Of a stretch of DNA of 33,954 nt, positions 15,241-22,745 are shown piece after piece (position 1 is the stretch's first letter; each line of letters opens with the position of its first letter). The DNA comes from Parabacteroides sp. Lineage in GTDB: Bacteria; Bacteroidota; Bacteroidia; Bacteroidales; Tannerellaceae. Below the pieces are notes generated by a model, which did not search any database, was not told where the DNA came from, and saw only the letters and a list, made by a program, of their open reading frames with translations. Location of the stretch: NCBI GenBank assembly GCA_017937385.1, contig JAGBDR010000086.1:1-33954 (forward strand). The letters are read 5' to 3'. The position numbers and the translations under genes are program-made.

Positions 15241-16484
15241 AGAAAGTACTGATAATCTGTGATCTTTTTCCTCCGGCTTTCGGACCCCGCATGGGATATC
15301 TATGCAAGTACCTCAAATATTACGGATGGGAACCGGTTGTCCTGACAGAAAGCATAGAAGATAACACATTTGCATTCTTAGCCAATAAATGCAAGGTCGT
15401 ATATGTAAATTATTATACAGCCAAAGGTGCTTTTGCAAGAAATTTGCAATGGATCGGTACAATCTTGCTTGATTTTTGCTTCGGGTACAAAGATATTCGC
15501 TTGTTCAAAGAAGCTAAAAAGCTGGTAGAAAAAGAGCCATTCGAACTGGTTTTATGCAGCAGTTTTCGAACATTTCCTCTACCGGCAGCCTATAAAGTGG
15601 CCCAAAAATATCAATTACCTTTAGTAGTTGATTTGCGAGATATCATCGAACAATACACAAACGATGAATTCATATCTCATCCGTTCCCCTCGTTGTTTGG
15701 ACTAAACAAACTATTCATTTCCATTTTTAAGCGCAAAATGCTAAGCAGCAGAAACCGGGTGTTAAGGCAAGCCAACTTTATTACAACCATTTCTCCTTGG
15801 CACGTAAATATACTGAAACAGTATAATCCAAACATCGAGCTGATCTATAATGGATTTGATCCGGAACTGTTCCAACCCAAACAGGAAAAAACAGATCAAT
15901 TCATTATCACATATACAGGAAGATTACTGAGTACCGCAATGCGTGACCCCGGTCTATTCTTGGAGGCTTTAAGAATATTGTCCGAAGAAAAAGTATTGAC
16001 ACCCCAAAATTGCCAAGTACATTGGTATGTAGACGAGGCATCCTGGAAAATCATCTCGGAAGTGGCTAAGATGTGGGGGACACTTCCTTTTATGCATTTT
16101 AAAGGATATGTTCCGGCCTCGCATATTCCTTCCGTATTAAACAGCAGTTCCATTATACTATTGTTGACAAATCGAGCTTCAGGTTCTGGTCCTAAAGGCA
16201 TCATGACAACCAAGTTTTTTGAATCACTGGCAGTTGAAAAACCGATACTTTGCGTGCGGAGCGATGAAAGTTATTTAGCGGAAACGATTAAGGAAACAAA
16301 TGCCGGCCTTGCTGCGACAAATGTCAATGAGGTATGCGATTTCATCCAATTCCATTACAATGAATGGAAAGAAAAAGGATATACTACTTCTTCCGTAAAA
16401 AAGGATAAACTAAACCTCTTCTCGCGGAAAGAACAGGCAAAACAATTCATACAAATCTTCGAAAAAGTCCAAACTCATGGATAG
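15237..16484 (+). CDS. Glycosyltransferase, GT4/GT-B type
   Basis: Cytoplasmic or membrane-associated sugar transferase of 415 residues. The N-terminal half begins KVLIICDLFPPAFGPRMGYL, the usual GT4 acceptor-domain start. The linker LIYNGFDPELF and the C-terminal half with YTGRLLS, FKGYVPASHIPSVLNSSSI and KFFESLAVEKPIL (containing the Glu of the donor-binding EX7E region) are also typical of GT4. Base use differs from its neighbours: 15421-15480 is 38% G+C by my count, against 57% for 16681-16740 in the next gene. Together with AT-rich codons this hints at a separate origin. It overlaps both neighbours by 4 and 8 bases. Sugar and linkage cannot be predicted. Confidence 0.85.
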   Translation: MKKVLIICDLFPPAFGPRMGYLCKYLKYYGWEPVVLTESIEDNTFAFLANKCKVVYVNYYTAKGAFARNLQWIGTILLDFCFGYKDIRLFKEAKKLVEKEPFELVLCSSFRTFPLPAAYKVAQKYQLPLVVDLRDIIEQYTNDEFISHPFPSLFGLNKLFISIFKRKMLSSRNRVLRQANFITTISPWHVNILKQYNPNIELIYNGFDPELFQPKQEKTDQFIITYTGRLLSTAMRDPGLFLEALRILSEEKVLTPQNCQVHWYVDEASWKIISEVAKMWGTLPFMHFKGYVPASHIPSVLNSSSIILLLTNRASGSGPKGIMTTKFFESLAVEKPILCVRSDESYLAETIKETNAGLAATNVNEVCDFIQFHYNEWKEKGYTTSSVKKDKLNLFSRKEQAKQFIQIFEKVQTHG

Positions 16485-17607
16485 ACACCTGAACATCATA
16501 GCCTTCAACATCCCTTGGCCTGCCAACTACGGGGGGATCATCGATGTATATTATAAGATGAAGGCGCTGCACGAGTGCGGTGTAAAAATTATCCTGCATT
16601 GTTTCGAATACGAACGGGCACATGCGTCCGAACTGGAAGCGATCTGCGAAAAGGTATATTACTACAAACGGCATACGGGACTACGGGCCAATATGACCCT
16701 GCTGCCCTACAACGTGTACAGCCGCAAACACCCAGAACTGATCGCCAATCTGCTGAAAAACGATTATCCGATCCTGTTCGAAGGGCTTCATTGCTGTTAT
16801 TATATCCAGGACCCGCGGTTGAGAAACCGGAAAAAGATCTATCGGGAAGCCAATATCGAACATGACTACTATTTCCATCTGGCCCGGGCGGAGAAGCATC
16901 CGATCAGGAAAAGTTTCTTCCTGATTGAGGCTTGGCGATTCAGGCGCTATCAAAAAATACTGAGACACGCAGACCTGATGATTGCGGTGTCGACAACCGA
17001 TGCCGACTATCTCCGACATCAATTTCCCGACAAACAGGTCGAGTTCATGCCTTGCTTCCACACCAATGACCAAATTACGGTAAAGCCGGGCTCTTCCGAT
17101 TTTATCCTCTATCATGGCAAATTGTCTGTGGCTGAAAATACGCAAGCGGCCCTCTTCCTCATCCAGCATGTGTTTAGCAAACTGAATTGCCGTTGTATCA
17201 TTGCCGGGATGGACCCGCCCGCCTCTTTGTCGAAAGCGGCCGCTCCTTATCCGAATATCCACATCGAGGCCAATCCGCCGGAAGAACGGATGAGCCGGCT
17301 GATACACGACGCACAGATACACATTTTGATCACCTTCCAGGCAACCGGTTTGAAACTGAAGCTGTTGAACAGCCTCTTTGCCGGACGCCATACGGTGGTC
17401 AACCGGCTGATGATATCAGGAAGCGGACTGGACCAACTCTGCCATATTGCCGACACACCGGACGAAATGATCCGTATCTGCCGGGAATTGATGCAGACCG
17501 ATCTGACACCGGAACAGGTCGAACAGCGCCGCAAATTTCTTTATCCCACTTATTCCAATCAATATCAAGGCAAACGCCTAAAAACTTTTATTTATGGAAA
17601 TAAATGA
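16477..17607 (+). CDS. Glycosyltransferase, GT4-like
   Basis: Second glycosyltransferase of the operon, 376 residues. The N-terminus (IIAFNIPWPANYGGIIDVYY) holds the Gly-rich acceptor loop of GT-B enzymes. The middle has DLMIAVSTTDADYLRHQFP, and the C-terminal half has LYHGKLSVAENTQAALFL and HIEANPPEERMSRLIHDAQIHILITFQATGLKLKLLNSLF, the usual donor-domain pattern of this group. It is the last gene of the five-gene set and overlaps the previous one by 8 bases. It converges with folK with only 13 bases between the stops, so no separate terminator is seen. Donor and acceptor are unknown. Confidence 0.83.
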   Translation: MDRHLNIIAFNIPWPANYGGIIDVYYKMKALHECGVKIILHCFEYERAHASELEAICEKVYYYKRHTGLRANMTLLPYNVYSRKHPELIANLLKNDYPILFEGLHCCYYIQDPRLRNRKKIYREANIEHDYYFHLARAEKHPIRKSFFLIEAWRFRRYQKILRHADLMIAVSTTDADYLRHQFPDKQVEFMPCFHTNDQITVKPGSSDFILYHGKLSVAENTQAALFLIQHVFSKLNCRCIIAGMDPPASLSKAAAPYPNIHIEANPPEERMSRLIHDAQIHILITFQATGLKLKLLNSLFAGRHTVVNRLMISGSGLDQLCHIADTPDEMIRICRELMQTDLTPEQVEQRRKFLYPTYSNQYQGKRLKTFIYGNK

Positions 17608-17620
17608 CATCGTCATCGCA

Positions 17621-17995
17621 TCAGTCCGCAACAGAACGAAAAAGTAGTTGCACATACTCCTTTTCCCAATCGGTAGGTTTCAGGACCGTCCCGTTCCAGA
17701 GGAGCAGGTCTATATCAATCGGAATGATCCTGGTTCGTTTGCTATCCGGCATACGTCCCAACCGGTTTTCCATCTCCTTCAAAGCCTGTTTCACCTCTTC
17801 CAGCGGAACATCCGTATCGGAGACGGCTACCTGGTTCAGAAACAGGCCTGAACCAGGCAAACCTATCGGTTCCGTATAAACCGCTTCGGAGAACCGGACC
17901 GGACCGAAATAGGCACGCAACAACTCGCCAGCCGATTTCAGATTCGCCTCACAATCCGTATTAGTTCCCAAACATAATATAACCTTGTTCCGCAT
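17621..17995 (-). CDS. folK: 2-amino-4-hydroxy-6-hydroxymethyldihydropteridine pyrophosphokinase (HPPK), short form
   Basis: Folate-pathway kinase that transfers pyrophosphate from ATP to 6-hydroxymethyl-7,8-dihydropterin. The N-terminal LCLGTNTDCEANL loop and YTEPIG segment match the family, as does IPIDIDLLLWNG (the DxD magnesium ligands). At 124 residues it is clearly shorter than the usual 150-160, and it lacks the standard PHP..R.FVL segment near the end; DWEKEYVQLLF stands in its place. The usual G(R/P)R before the IDLDLL motif is also altered (KRTRIIP). It may be a compact HPPK or a relative with a changed role. The ATG at 17995 follows a possible promoter box at 18023-18030. Confidence 0.8.
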   Translation of the reverse strand: MRNKVILCLGTNTDCEANLKSAGELLRAYFGPVRFSEAVYTEPIGLPGSGLFLNQVAVSDTDVPLEEVKQALKEMENRLGRMPDSKRTRIIPIDIDLLLWNGTVLKPTDWEKEYVQLLFRSVAD

Positions 17996-18022
17996 AGTTG
18001 TATTTTAAAGCCTTTGAGACGG

Positions 18023-18030
18023 CAAAACTA
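18023..18030 (-). promoter_or_regulatory. Bacteroidetes -7 box (TAGTTTTG) of folK
   Basis: The minus strand reads TAGTTTTG, matching TAnnTTTG, 27 bases upstream of the folK ATG. No convincing -33 element is seen. It is divergent from the feoB promoter, and only 24 bases separate this box from the feoB -33 element. Confidence 0.45.
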
Positions 18031-18054
18031 ACAAAAAATACCTATAATACGGTA

Positions 18055-18085
18055 TTGACCATATTCCCATTTCATGCTACCTTTG
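18055..18085 (+). promoter_or_regulatory. Bacteroidetes promoter of feoB (TTG, 20 bases, TACCTTTG)
   Basis: A TTG at 18055-18057 is followed after exactly 20 bases by TACCTTTG (18078-18085). This fits the Bacteroidetes -33/-7 layout well. The -7 box lies downstream of an ATG at 18074 that also begins an open frame, which rules that ATG out and places the translational start at 18104. No Fur-like palindrome was recognised. Confidence 0.75.
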
Positions 18086-18103
18086 CGCAAGATAAAAAAA
18101 AAG

Positions 18104-20584
18104 ATGAGACTATCAGAACTTCGTACAGGTGAAAAAGGGGTTATAGTAAAGGTAATGGGACGCGGGGCTTTCCGCAAGCGCATTATCGAAATGGGATTTA
18201 TCAGAGGAAAAGAGGTTGATGTCATCCAAAATGCACCGCTTAAAGACCCTATACACTATCGTGTAATGGGGTATGACGTTTCACTAAGACGAAACGATGC
18301 ACAAATGATAGAAGTTGTCAGTGCGGCCGAATTCACAGATGCCGACAGCCGGCAATCGGACAACCGCCCGATAGATGCCTATATCCAAACATCCGACAAG
18401 GATTTGCAGGCTATGGCCATACACAAAGGCAAAACCATCAATGTCGCACTGGTCGGAAATCCGAATTGCGGTAAAACATCTTTATTCAATTTCGCATCCG
18501 GCGCACACGAACATGTCGGCAACTACAGTGGTGTGACCGTCGATGCCAAAGCCGGTACCTTTCATCAGAACGGCTACACGTTCAAGATCGTAGACCTGCC
18601 GGGAACCTATTCCCTTTCGGCCTACACGCCGGAAGAACTCTACGTCCGCAAACATCTGAATGAAGAACAGCCGGATGTCGTGATCAATGTGGTCGATGCC
18701 TCCAACTTGGAGCGCAACCTGTATTTGACCTGCCAACTGATCGATATGGACGTACGTATGGTGATCGCCCTCAATATGTACGACGAACTGGAACGGCACG
18801 GCAATAAGTTCGACCATAACTCGCTCTCAAGGATGATCGGCACGCCGATTGTCCCGACCATCAGCAAGACCGGTTTCGGTATCGAAGAGCTTTTCAACCG
18901 AGTCATAAAAGTCTACGAAGAAGAAGACCCCGTGCTTCGTCATACCCATATCAACTATGGCGATGTATTGGAAAAGGCTATCTATCCGGTCAGACACGCA
19001 TTGAAACAGAACGGCAACATTCCCAAAAGCCTCTCCAAACGGAACCTTGCCATCAAACTCCTGGAAGGTGATCCGGAAGTAGAATCGTTTGTGAAATCAA
19101 TGCCCGGCTTCGAAACGGTCATTCAAGAGCGCGACCGCAATGTCGCCCAAATCGAAGCCCTTCTGAAAGAAGATTGCGAAACGACTTTCACCAACGCCCG
19201 TTATGGCTTCATCTCCGGAGCATTGCGTGAGACATACGAGCAAAACAAAATAAAAGAAGCGACAAGCACACAGATCATCGACCTGTTCGTAACCCACAAA
19301 GTATTGGGCTTCCCGATCTTTATCCTGTTCATGTGGGTCATGTTCGAAGCGACTTTCCGGTTAGGTGAATATCCGATGGAATGGATCGAAACGTTCGTGG
19401 GTTGGATCGGAGAGTTCGTACGTGGCAACATGAACGAGGGCCCGCTGAAAGACCTGTTGGTCGATGGTATCATCGGAGGTGTGGGAGGTGTTATCGTATT
19501 CCTGCCCAACATCCTGATACTGTATGCTTTCATCTCCTTCATGGAAGACTCCGGCTACATGGCACGTGCCGCTTTTATCATGGATAAGATCATGCATAAG
19601 ATGGGGTTGCACGGCAAATCGTTTATCCCGCTTGTGATGGGCTTCGGTTGCAATGTGCCGGCGGTCATGGCATCCCGCACGATCGAAAGTCGGAACAGCC
19701 GGATGATGACCATGCTTGTCACCCCTTTGATGAGTTGTAGTGCCCGCCTTCCGATCTATGTCTTGTTGACAGGTGCGTTCTTTCCACAGACCGCCGGAAC
19801 GGTCATGCTACTCCTCTATGCTTCGGGAATCCTGCTTGCCGTCCTGATGGCACGCCTGTTCAAACGTTTCCTGTTCAACGATGAAGATGTGCCTTTCGTG
19901 ATGGAGCTTCCCCCCTACCGTATGCCGACAGGAAAGTCAATCATGATCCACATGTGGGAAAAAGCCAAGCAATACCTGCACAAGATGGGAGGTATCATCC
20001 TGGTCGCTTCCATCATCATCTGGTTCTTGGGATATTTTCCACGCCACTCGGAAAAAGGAGATATTTTCGACAAACAGATTGCCGAACTGGAACAGTCCGA
20101 CACGACTCCGGAAAAGAAAGCGGAAGCGATCGCCGAACTGGAACATCTGAAATCGATGAACCATCAACAGGAATCGTATATCGGCCGTATCGGACAAGCC
20201 ATACAACCAGTGCTCCATCCGTTAGGCTTCGACTGGAAAATGAGTGTCAGCCTGTTGACCGGGATGGCCGCCAAGGAAGTCGTTGTCAGCACGTTGAGTG
20301 TTTTGTATACAGGAGAATCAGACGATAGCCAAGTATTGACCGAACGACTGAAACAGGATCGGAATGCCGGGGGAGAACCGGTCTTTACTCCTTTGATCGC
20401 ACTGAGTTTCATGCTCTTTGTCTTGATCTATTTCCCCTGTATCGCTACGATATCGGCTATTGTCCACGAATCGGGTTCCTGGAAATGGGGCCTATTCGTC
20501 ATCTTTTATACTTGCATACTGGCATGGATCGTTTCGTGCGTGGTCTATCAAACCGGGCATTTCTTTATGAATCTATTTAACTGA
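18104..20584 (+). CDS. feoB: Ferrous iron transporter, FeoA-FeoB fusion
   Basis: Inner-membrane ferrous iron importer with a cytoplasmic G domain. It has 826 residues. Residues 1-75 form an SH3-like FeoA domain (MRLSELRTGEKGVIV, GFIRGKEVDV, GYDVSLRR). Then comes the FeoB G domain with G1 GNPNCGKT at 118-125, G3 DLPGTYS and G4 NMYD, a guanine-nucleotide dissociation-inhibitor-like helical region, and the membrane region with its two Gate motifs (GFGCNVPAVMASR, and IYFPCIATISAI near the end). FeoA-FeoB fusions are usual in Bacteroidales. The frame extends to an ATG at 18074, but the promoter box at 18078-18085 excludes it. The small Cys-rich partner follows after 21 bases. Confidence 0.97.
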   Translation: MRLSELRTGEKGVIVKVMGRGAFRKRIIEMGFIRGKEVDVIQNAPLKDPIHYRVMGYDVSLRRNDAQMIEVVSAAEFTDADSRQSDNRPIDAYIQTSDKDLQAMAIHKGKTINVALVGNPNCGKTSLFNFASGAHEHVGNYSGVTVDAKAGTFHQNGYTFKIVDLPGTYSLSAYTPEELYVRKHLNEEQPDVVINVVDASNLERNLYLTCQLIDMDVRMVIALNMYDELERHGNKFDHNSLSRMIGTPIVPTISKTGFGIEELFNRVIKVYEEEDPVLRHTHINYGDVLEKAIYPVRHALKQNGNIPKSLSKRNLAIKLLEGDPEVESFVKSMPGFETVIQERDRNVAQIEALLKEDCETTFTNARYGFISGALRETYEQNKIKEATSTQIIDLFVTHKVLGFPIFILFMWVMFEATFRLGEYPMEWIETFVGWIGEFVRGNMNEGPLKDLLVDGIIGGVGGVIVFLPNILILYAFISFMEDSGYMARAAFIMDKIMHKMGLHGKSFIPLVMGFGCNVPAVMASRTIESRNSRMMTMLVTPLMSCSARLPIYVLLTGAFFPQTAGTVMLLLYASGILLAVLMARLFKRFLFNDEDVPFVMELPPYRMPTGKSIMIHMWEKAKQYLHKMGGIILVASIIIWFLGYFPRHSEKGDIFDKQIAELEQSDTTPEKKAEAIAELEHLKSMNHQQESYIGRIGQAIQPVLHPLGFDWKMSVSLLTGMAAKEVVVSTLSVLYTGESDDSQVLTERLKQDRNAGGEPVFTPLIALSFMLFVLIYFPCIATISAIVHESGSWKWGLFVIFYTCILAWIVSCVVYQTGHFFMNLFN

Positions 20585-20605
20585 CGACAGAATCAGATTG
20601 TAATC

Positions 20606-20791
20606 ATGTGGCAGGAAATAGCAGTTCTCATCATCGGCCTTATCGTCATCCTCTACATCGGATGGAAACTATATCGGTTGCTGGCACATCCCACCGGAAC
20701 GGACAATCCTTGCCACGGATGTCCGGGATGTGCACTAAAGGATAAGGCAAACGCACCTGATTTCCACCCCAAGCGCAAGAAAGCCCAATAA
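20606..20791 (+). CDS. FeoB-associated Cys-rich membrane protein
   Basis: Small protein of 61 residues with one N-terminal membrane helix (IAVLIIGLIVILYIGWKLY). A cytoplasmic Cys-rich motif CHGCPGC (CxxCxxC) follows, and the tail is basic. This is the layout of the small proteins found directly after FeoB in many bacteria, which are thought to assist ferrous iron transfer or FeoB assembly. It is probably translated from the feoB transcript, as the gap is only 21 bases with no promoter box. Confidence 0.92.
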   Translation: MWQEIAVLIIGLIVILYIGWKLYRLLAHPTGTDNPCHGCPGCALKDKANAPDFHPKRKKAQ

Positions 20792-20831
20792 ATCGGACTT
20801 TGAACTATCCGCATGGAAAAAAGATTTACAT

Positions 20832-20839
20832 TATCTTTG
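20832..20839 (+). promoter_or_regulatory. Bacteroidetes -7 box (TATCTTTG) of apbE
   Basis: TATCTTTG fits TAnnTTTG and ends 22 bases before the apbE ATG at 20862. The nearest TTTG upstream (20799-20802) is too far (29 bases) to be a standard -33 element, so only the -7 part is supported. Confidence 0.55.
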
Positions 20840-20861
20840 CAGAAAACTAAATGACAAAAAG

Positions 20862-21872
20862 ATGCATAAGAGAATTTACGTATGGGTTATGTTTATGGTA
20901 GGGACTTTGTCCCTTGTTTCCTGCAAAGAGAAAAAGCAATATTACGAAGAAAACGGTACGGTGTTTCATACCTTATACACAATCAAATATGAAGCCCCTC
21001 GGATATTAACGGATAAAATTGATGCCGAACTACAAAAGTTCAACCTGTCCCTGAACCCTTTCAACCCGAATTCGATCATCGCGAAAGTAAACAAGAACGA
21101 ACCGGTGGAGGTCGATGATTGGTTTACGGAAGTATTCAACAAATCGATGGAGGTCTCCCGCAATTCGGAAGGTGTTTTCGATATCACCTGTGCCCCTCTG
21201 GTCAACCTCTGGGGATTCGGTTTCAGCAAGAAAGACAGTGTGACACCCACCATGATCGACAGCCTCAAAACGTTTGTCGGTTATCAGAAAGTCCATTTGG
21301 AAGGTAAGAAAATCGTGAAAGACGATCCCCGCCTGTTACTGAACTGTTCCGCCATCGCCAAAGGATACTCCTGCGATGTGATCGCCCGCCTGCTTGAAAA
21401 GGAAGGGGTTGAGAACTATATGGTCCTGATAGGCGGAGAAGTGGTGGTAAAAGGGGTCAATCAGAATGGCGTATGCTGGCGCACCGGTATCAACCTTCCG
21501 GAAGAAGACCCGACCGGCACTAAAAACAATTATGACGAAATCGTCCAGCTATGTAAAAAAGGAGCAATCGCTACTTCCGGCAATTATCGCAACTTTTATA
21601 TCAAAGACGGCAAGAAATATGCCCACACGATCGATCCCCGCACCGGCTATCCGGCCGAACAGAGCGTGTTGAGTGCCACAATCGTAGCCGACGATTGTAT
21701 GACAGCCGATGCATACGCCACCGCATTTATGGCGATGGGACTGGAAAAAGCCAGGCAAATGGCAGATACCATACCGGAGATCGAATATTACGTGATCTAC
21801 GCGGACGAAAACGGGAAACATCAGATCGAATATTCAAAAGGAATGCTCCAATATCTACCCAAACGGCAATAA
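20862..21872 (+). CDS. apbE: FAD:protein FMN transferase (flavin transferase) lipoprotein
   Basis: Periplasmic, lipid-anchored enzyme that attaches FMN covalently to Thr residues of target proteins such as the NqrB/NqrC or RnfD/RnfG subunits. It has 336 residues. The signal peptide ends LSLVSCKEK (lipobox Cys). Family motifs include FDITCAPLVNLWGFG, NCSAIAKGYSCDVIARLLE, VLIGGEVVVKG, ATSGNYRNFY, AHTIDPRTGYP and DDCMTADAYATAFMAMG, the last holding the metal-binding Asp. It has its own promoter box and follows the feo genes, but no functional link is needed. Its stop codon is followed, in the same frame, by the eroded ATPase fragment. Confidence 0.95.
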   Translation: MHKRIYVWVMFMVGTLSLVSCKEKKQYYEENGTVFHTLYTIKYEAPRILTDKIDAELQKFNLSLNPFNPNSIIAKVNKNEPVEVDDWFTEVFNKSMEVSRNSEGVFDITCAPLVNLWGFGFSKKDSVTPTMIDSLKTFVGYQKVHLEGKKIVKDDPRLLLNCSAIAKGYSCDVIARLLEKEGVENYMVLIGGEVVVKGVNQNGVCWRTGINLPEEDPTGTKNNYDEIVQLCKKGAIATSGNYRNFYIKDGKKYAHTIDPRTGYPAEQSVLSATIVADDCMTADAYATAFMAMGLEKARQMADTIPEIEYYVIYADENGKHQIEYSKGMLQYLPKRQ

Positions 21873-22622
21873 TCATCCGTTGGGAACAACGAACTACAAG
21901 AGGAATACCGCGCCATACAGAAAGCTTTCTACGGTGTCTTGAAAACCATGGACGGATATATCAAACTGGCATTCCTGACAGGAGTCACCAAGTTCGGGAA
22001 AGTCAGCGTGTTCAGCGATTTGAACAACCTCATGGACATATCCATGGACGACCGATACATTGAAATATGCGGAATCACAGAAAAGGAAATCCATACCTAT
22101 ATGGAAGAGGGAGTGCACGAACTCGCCTGCGCACAAGGCATGACCTACGAGGCTACCTGCCTGAAACTGAAGGAACGGTATGACGGTTACCATTTCACCG
22201 AAAACTCAATCGGTCTATACAACCCTTTCAGCCTGCTGAACACATTCGCCAAAAGGAAATTCGGAGACTATTGGTTCGAGACAGGAACGCCCTCCTACTT
22301 GGTGGAACTGTTGAAGCATGCCCATTACGACCTGTACGAAATGGCGAACACCGAAACCGATGCCGATGTGCTCAACAGCATCGACGCGGCTTCCCGAAAT
22401 CCCATTCCCGTCATCTATCAAAGCGGATATCTGACCATCAAAAGATACGACCCTGAATTTGGTATCTACAAATTGGGATTTCCGAACTTGGAAGTAGAGG
22501 AAGGATTCGTGAAATACCTCCTACCCTTCTATACCAGTGTCAGTGCGTCCAAAATGCCTTTTGAAATCGGGGTGAACTTCTCGGCCGAGACACGGAACAT
22601 CGAGCGGTGGGTGGTGGAATAA
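21873..22622 (+). pseudogene. Eroded AAA-ATPase-like/PD-(D/E)XK_9 family gene
   Basis: The frame is open directly from the apbE stop for 249 codons. It matches the middle of the large Bacteroidales ATP-binding family that joins an AAA-ATPase_like domain to a PDDEXK_9 nuclease domain: YRAIQKAFYGVLKTMDGYIKL, FLTGVTKFGKVSVFSDLNNL, YWFETGTPSYLVELL and SGYLTIKRYDPEF. The N-terminal P-loop half is missing. The frame then jumps from LLPFYTSVSA straight to IGVNFSAETRN, the usual extreme C-terminus, so the nuclease domain (roughly 130-150 residues in relatives, from memory) has been deleted in frame. No normal start is present; a TTG at 21939 or ATG at 21948 could give about 225 residues. It is probably non-functional. 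Confidence 0.75.
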
Positions 22623-22643
22623 AAGAGAACGACCGCTTTGAGG

Positions 22644-22703
22644 ACGGATGCCCATCCGTTTGAAAAGGGATGCCCATCCGTTTGAAGACGGATAAGCATC
22701 CCT
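22644..22703. repeat. Array C: three 22-bp tandem palindromic repeats
   Basis: Three 16-base near-palindromes start at 22644, 22666 and 22688, exactly 22 bp apart: ACGGATGCCCATCCGT, AGGGATGCCCATCCGT and ACGGATAAGCATCCCT. They are separated by 6-base spacers (TTGAAA, TTGAAG). The middle 8 bases are ATGCCCAT, which is ATGGGCAT on the other strand, or ATAAGCAT. These are the same cores as in the array at 7637-7724, but the 4-base arms differ (ACGG/CCGT rather than TTCC/GGAA). The array follows the eroded ATPase gene by 21 bases. Unit 3 is followed by a short T-run, so on the plus strand it could also act as a weak terminator. Confidence 0.88.
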
Positions 22704-22745
22704 TTTTTGAAAGGCCAAATCGCCTATCTAATGCATACGCGAGCA

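Noticed and set aside
20606-20791. Possible spurious short frame after feoB
   Set aside because: Not rejected as a gene: the membrane helix plus CxxCxxC matches the known FeoB-associated proteins, so it was kept as real.
22623-22745. Possible insertion-sequence end next to the eroded ATPase gene
   Set aside because: No transposase, terminal inverted repeat pair or target duplication is visible. The repeats there are explained by the 22-bp array.
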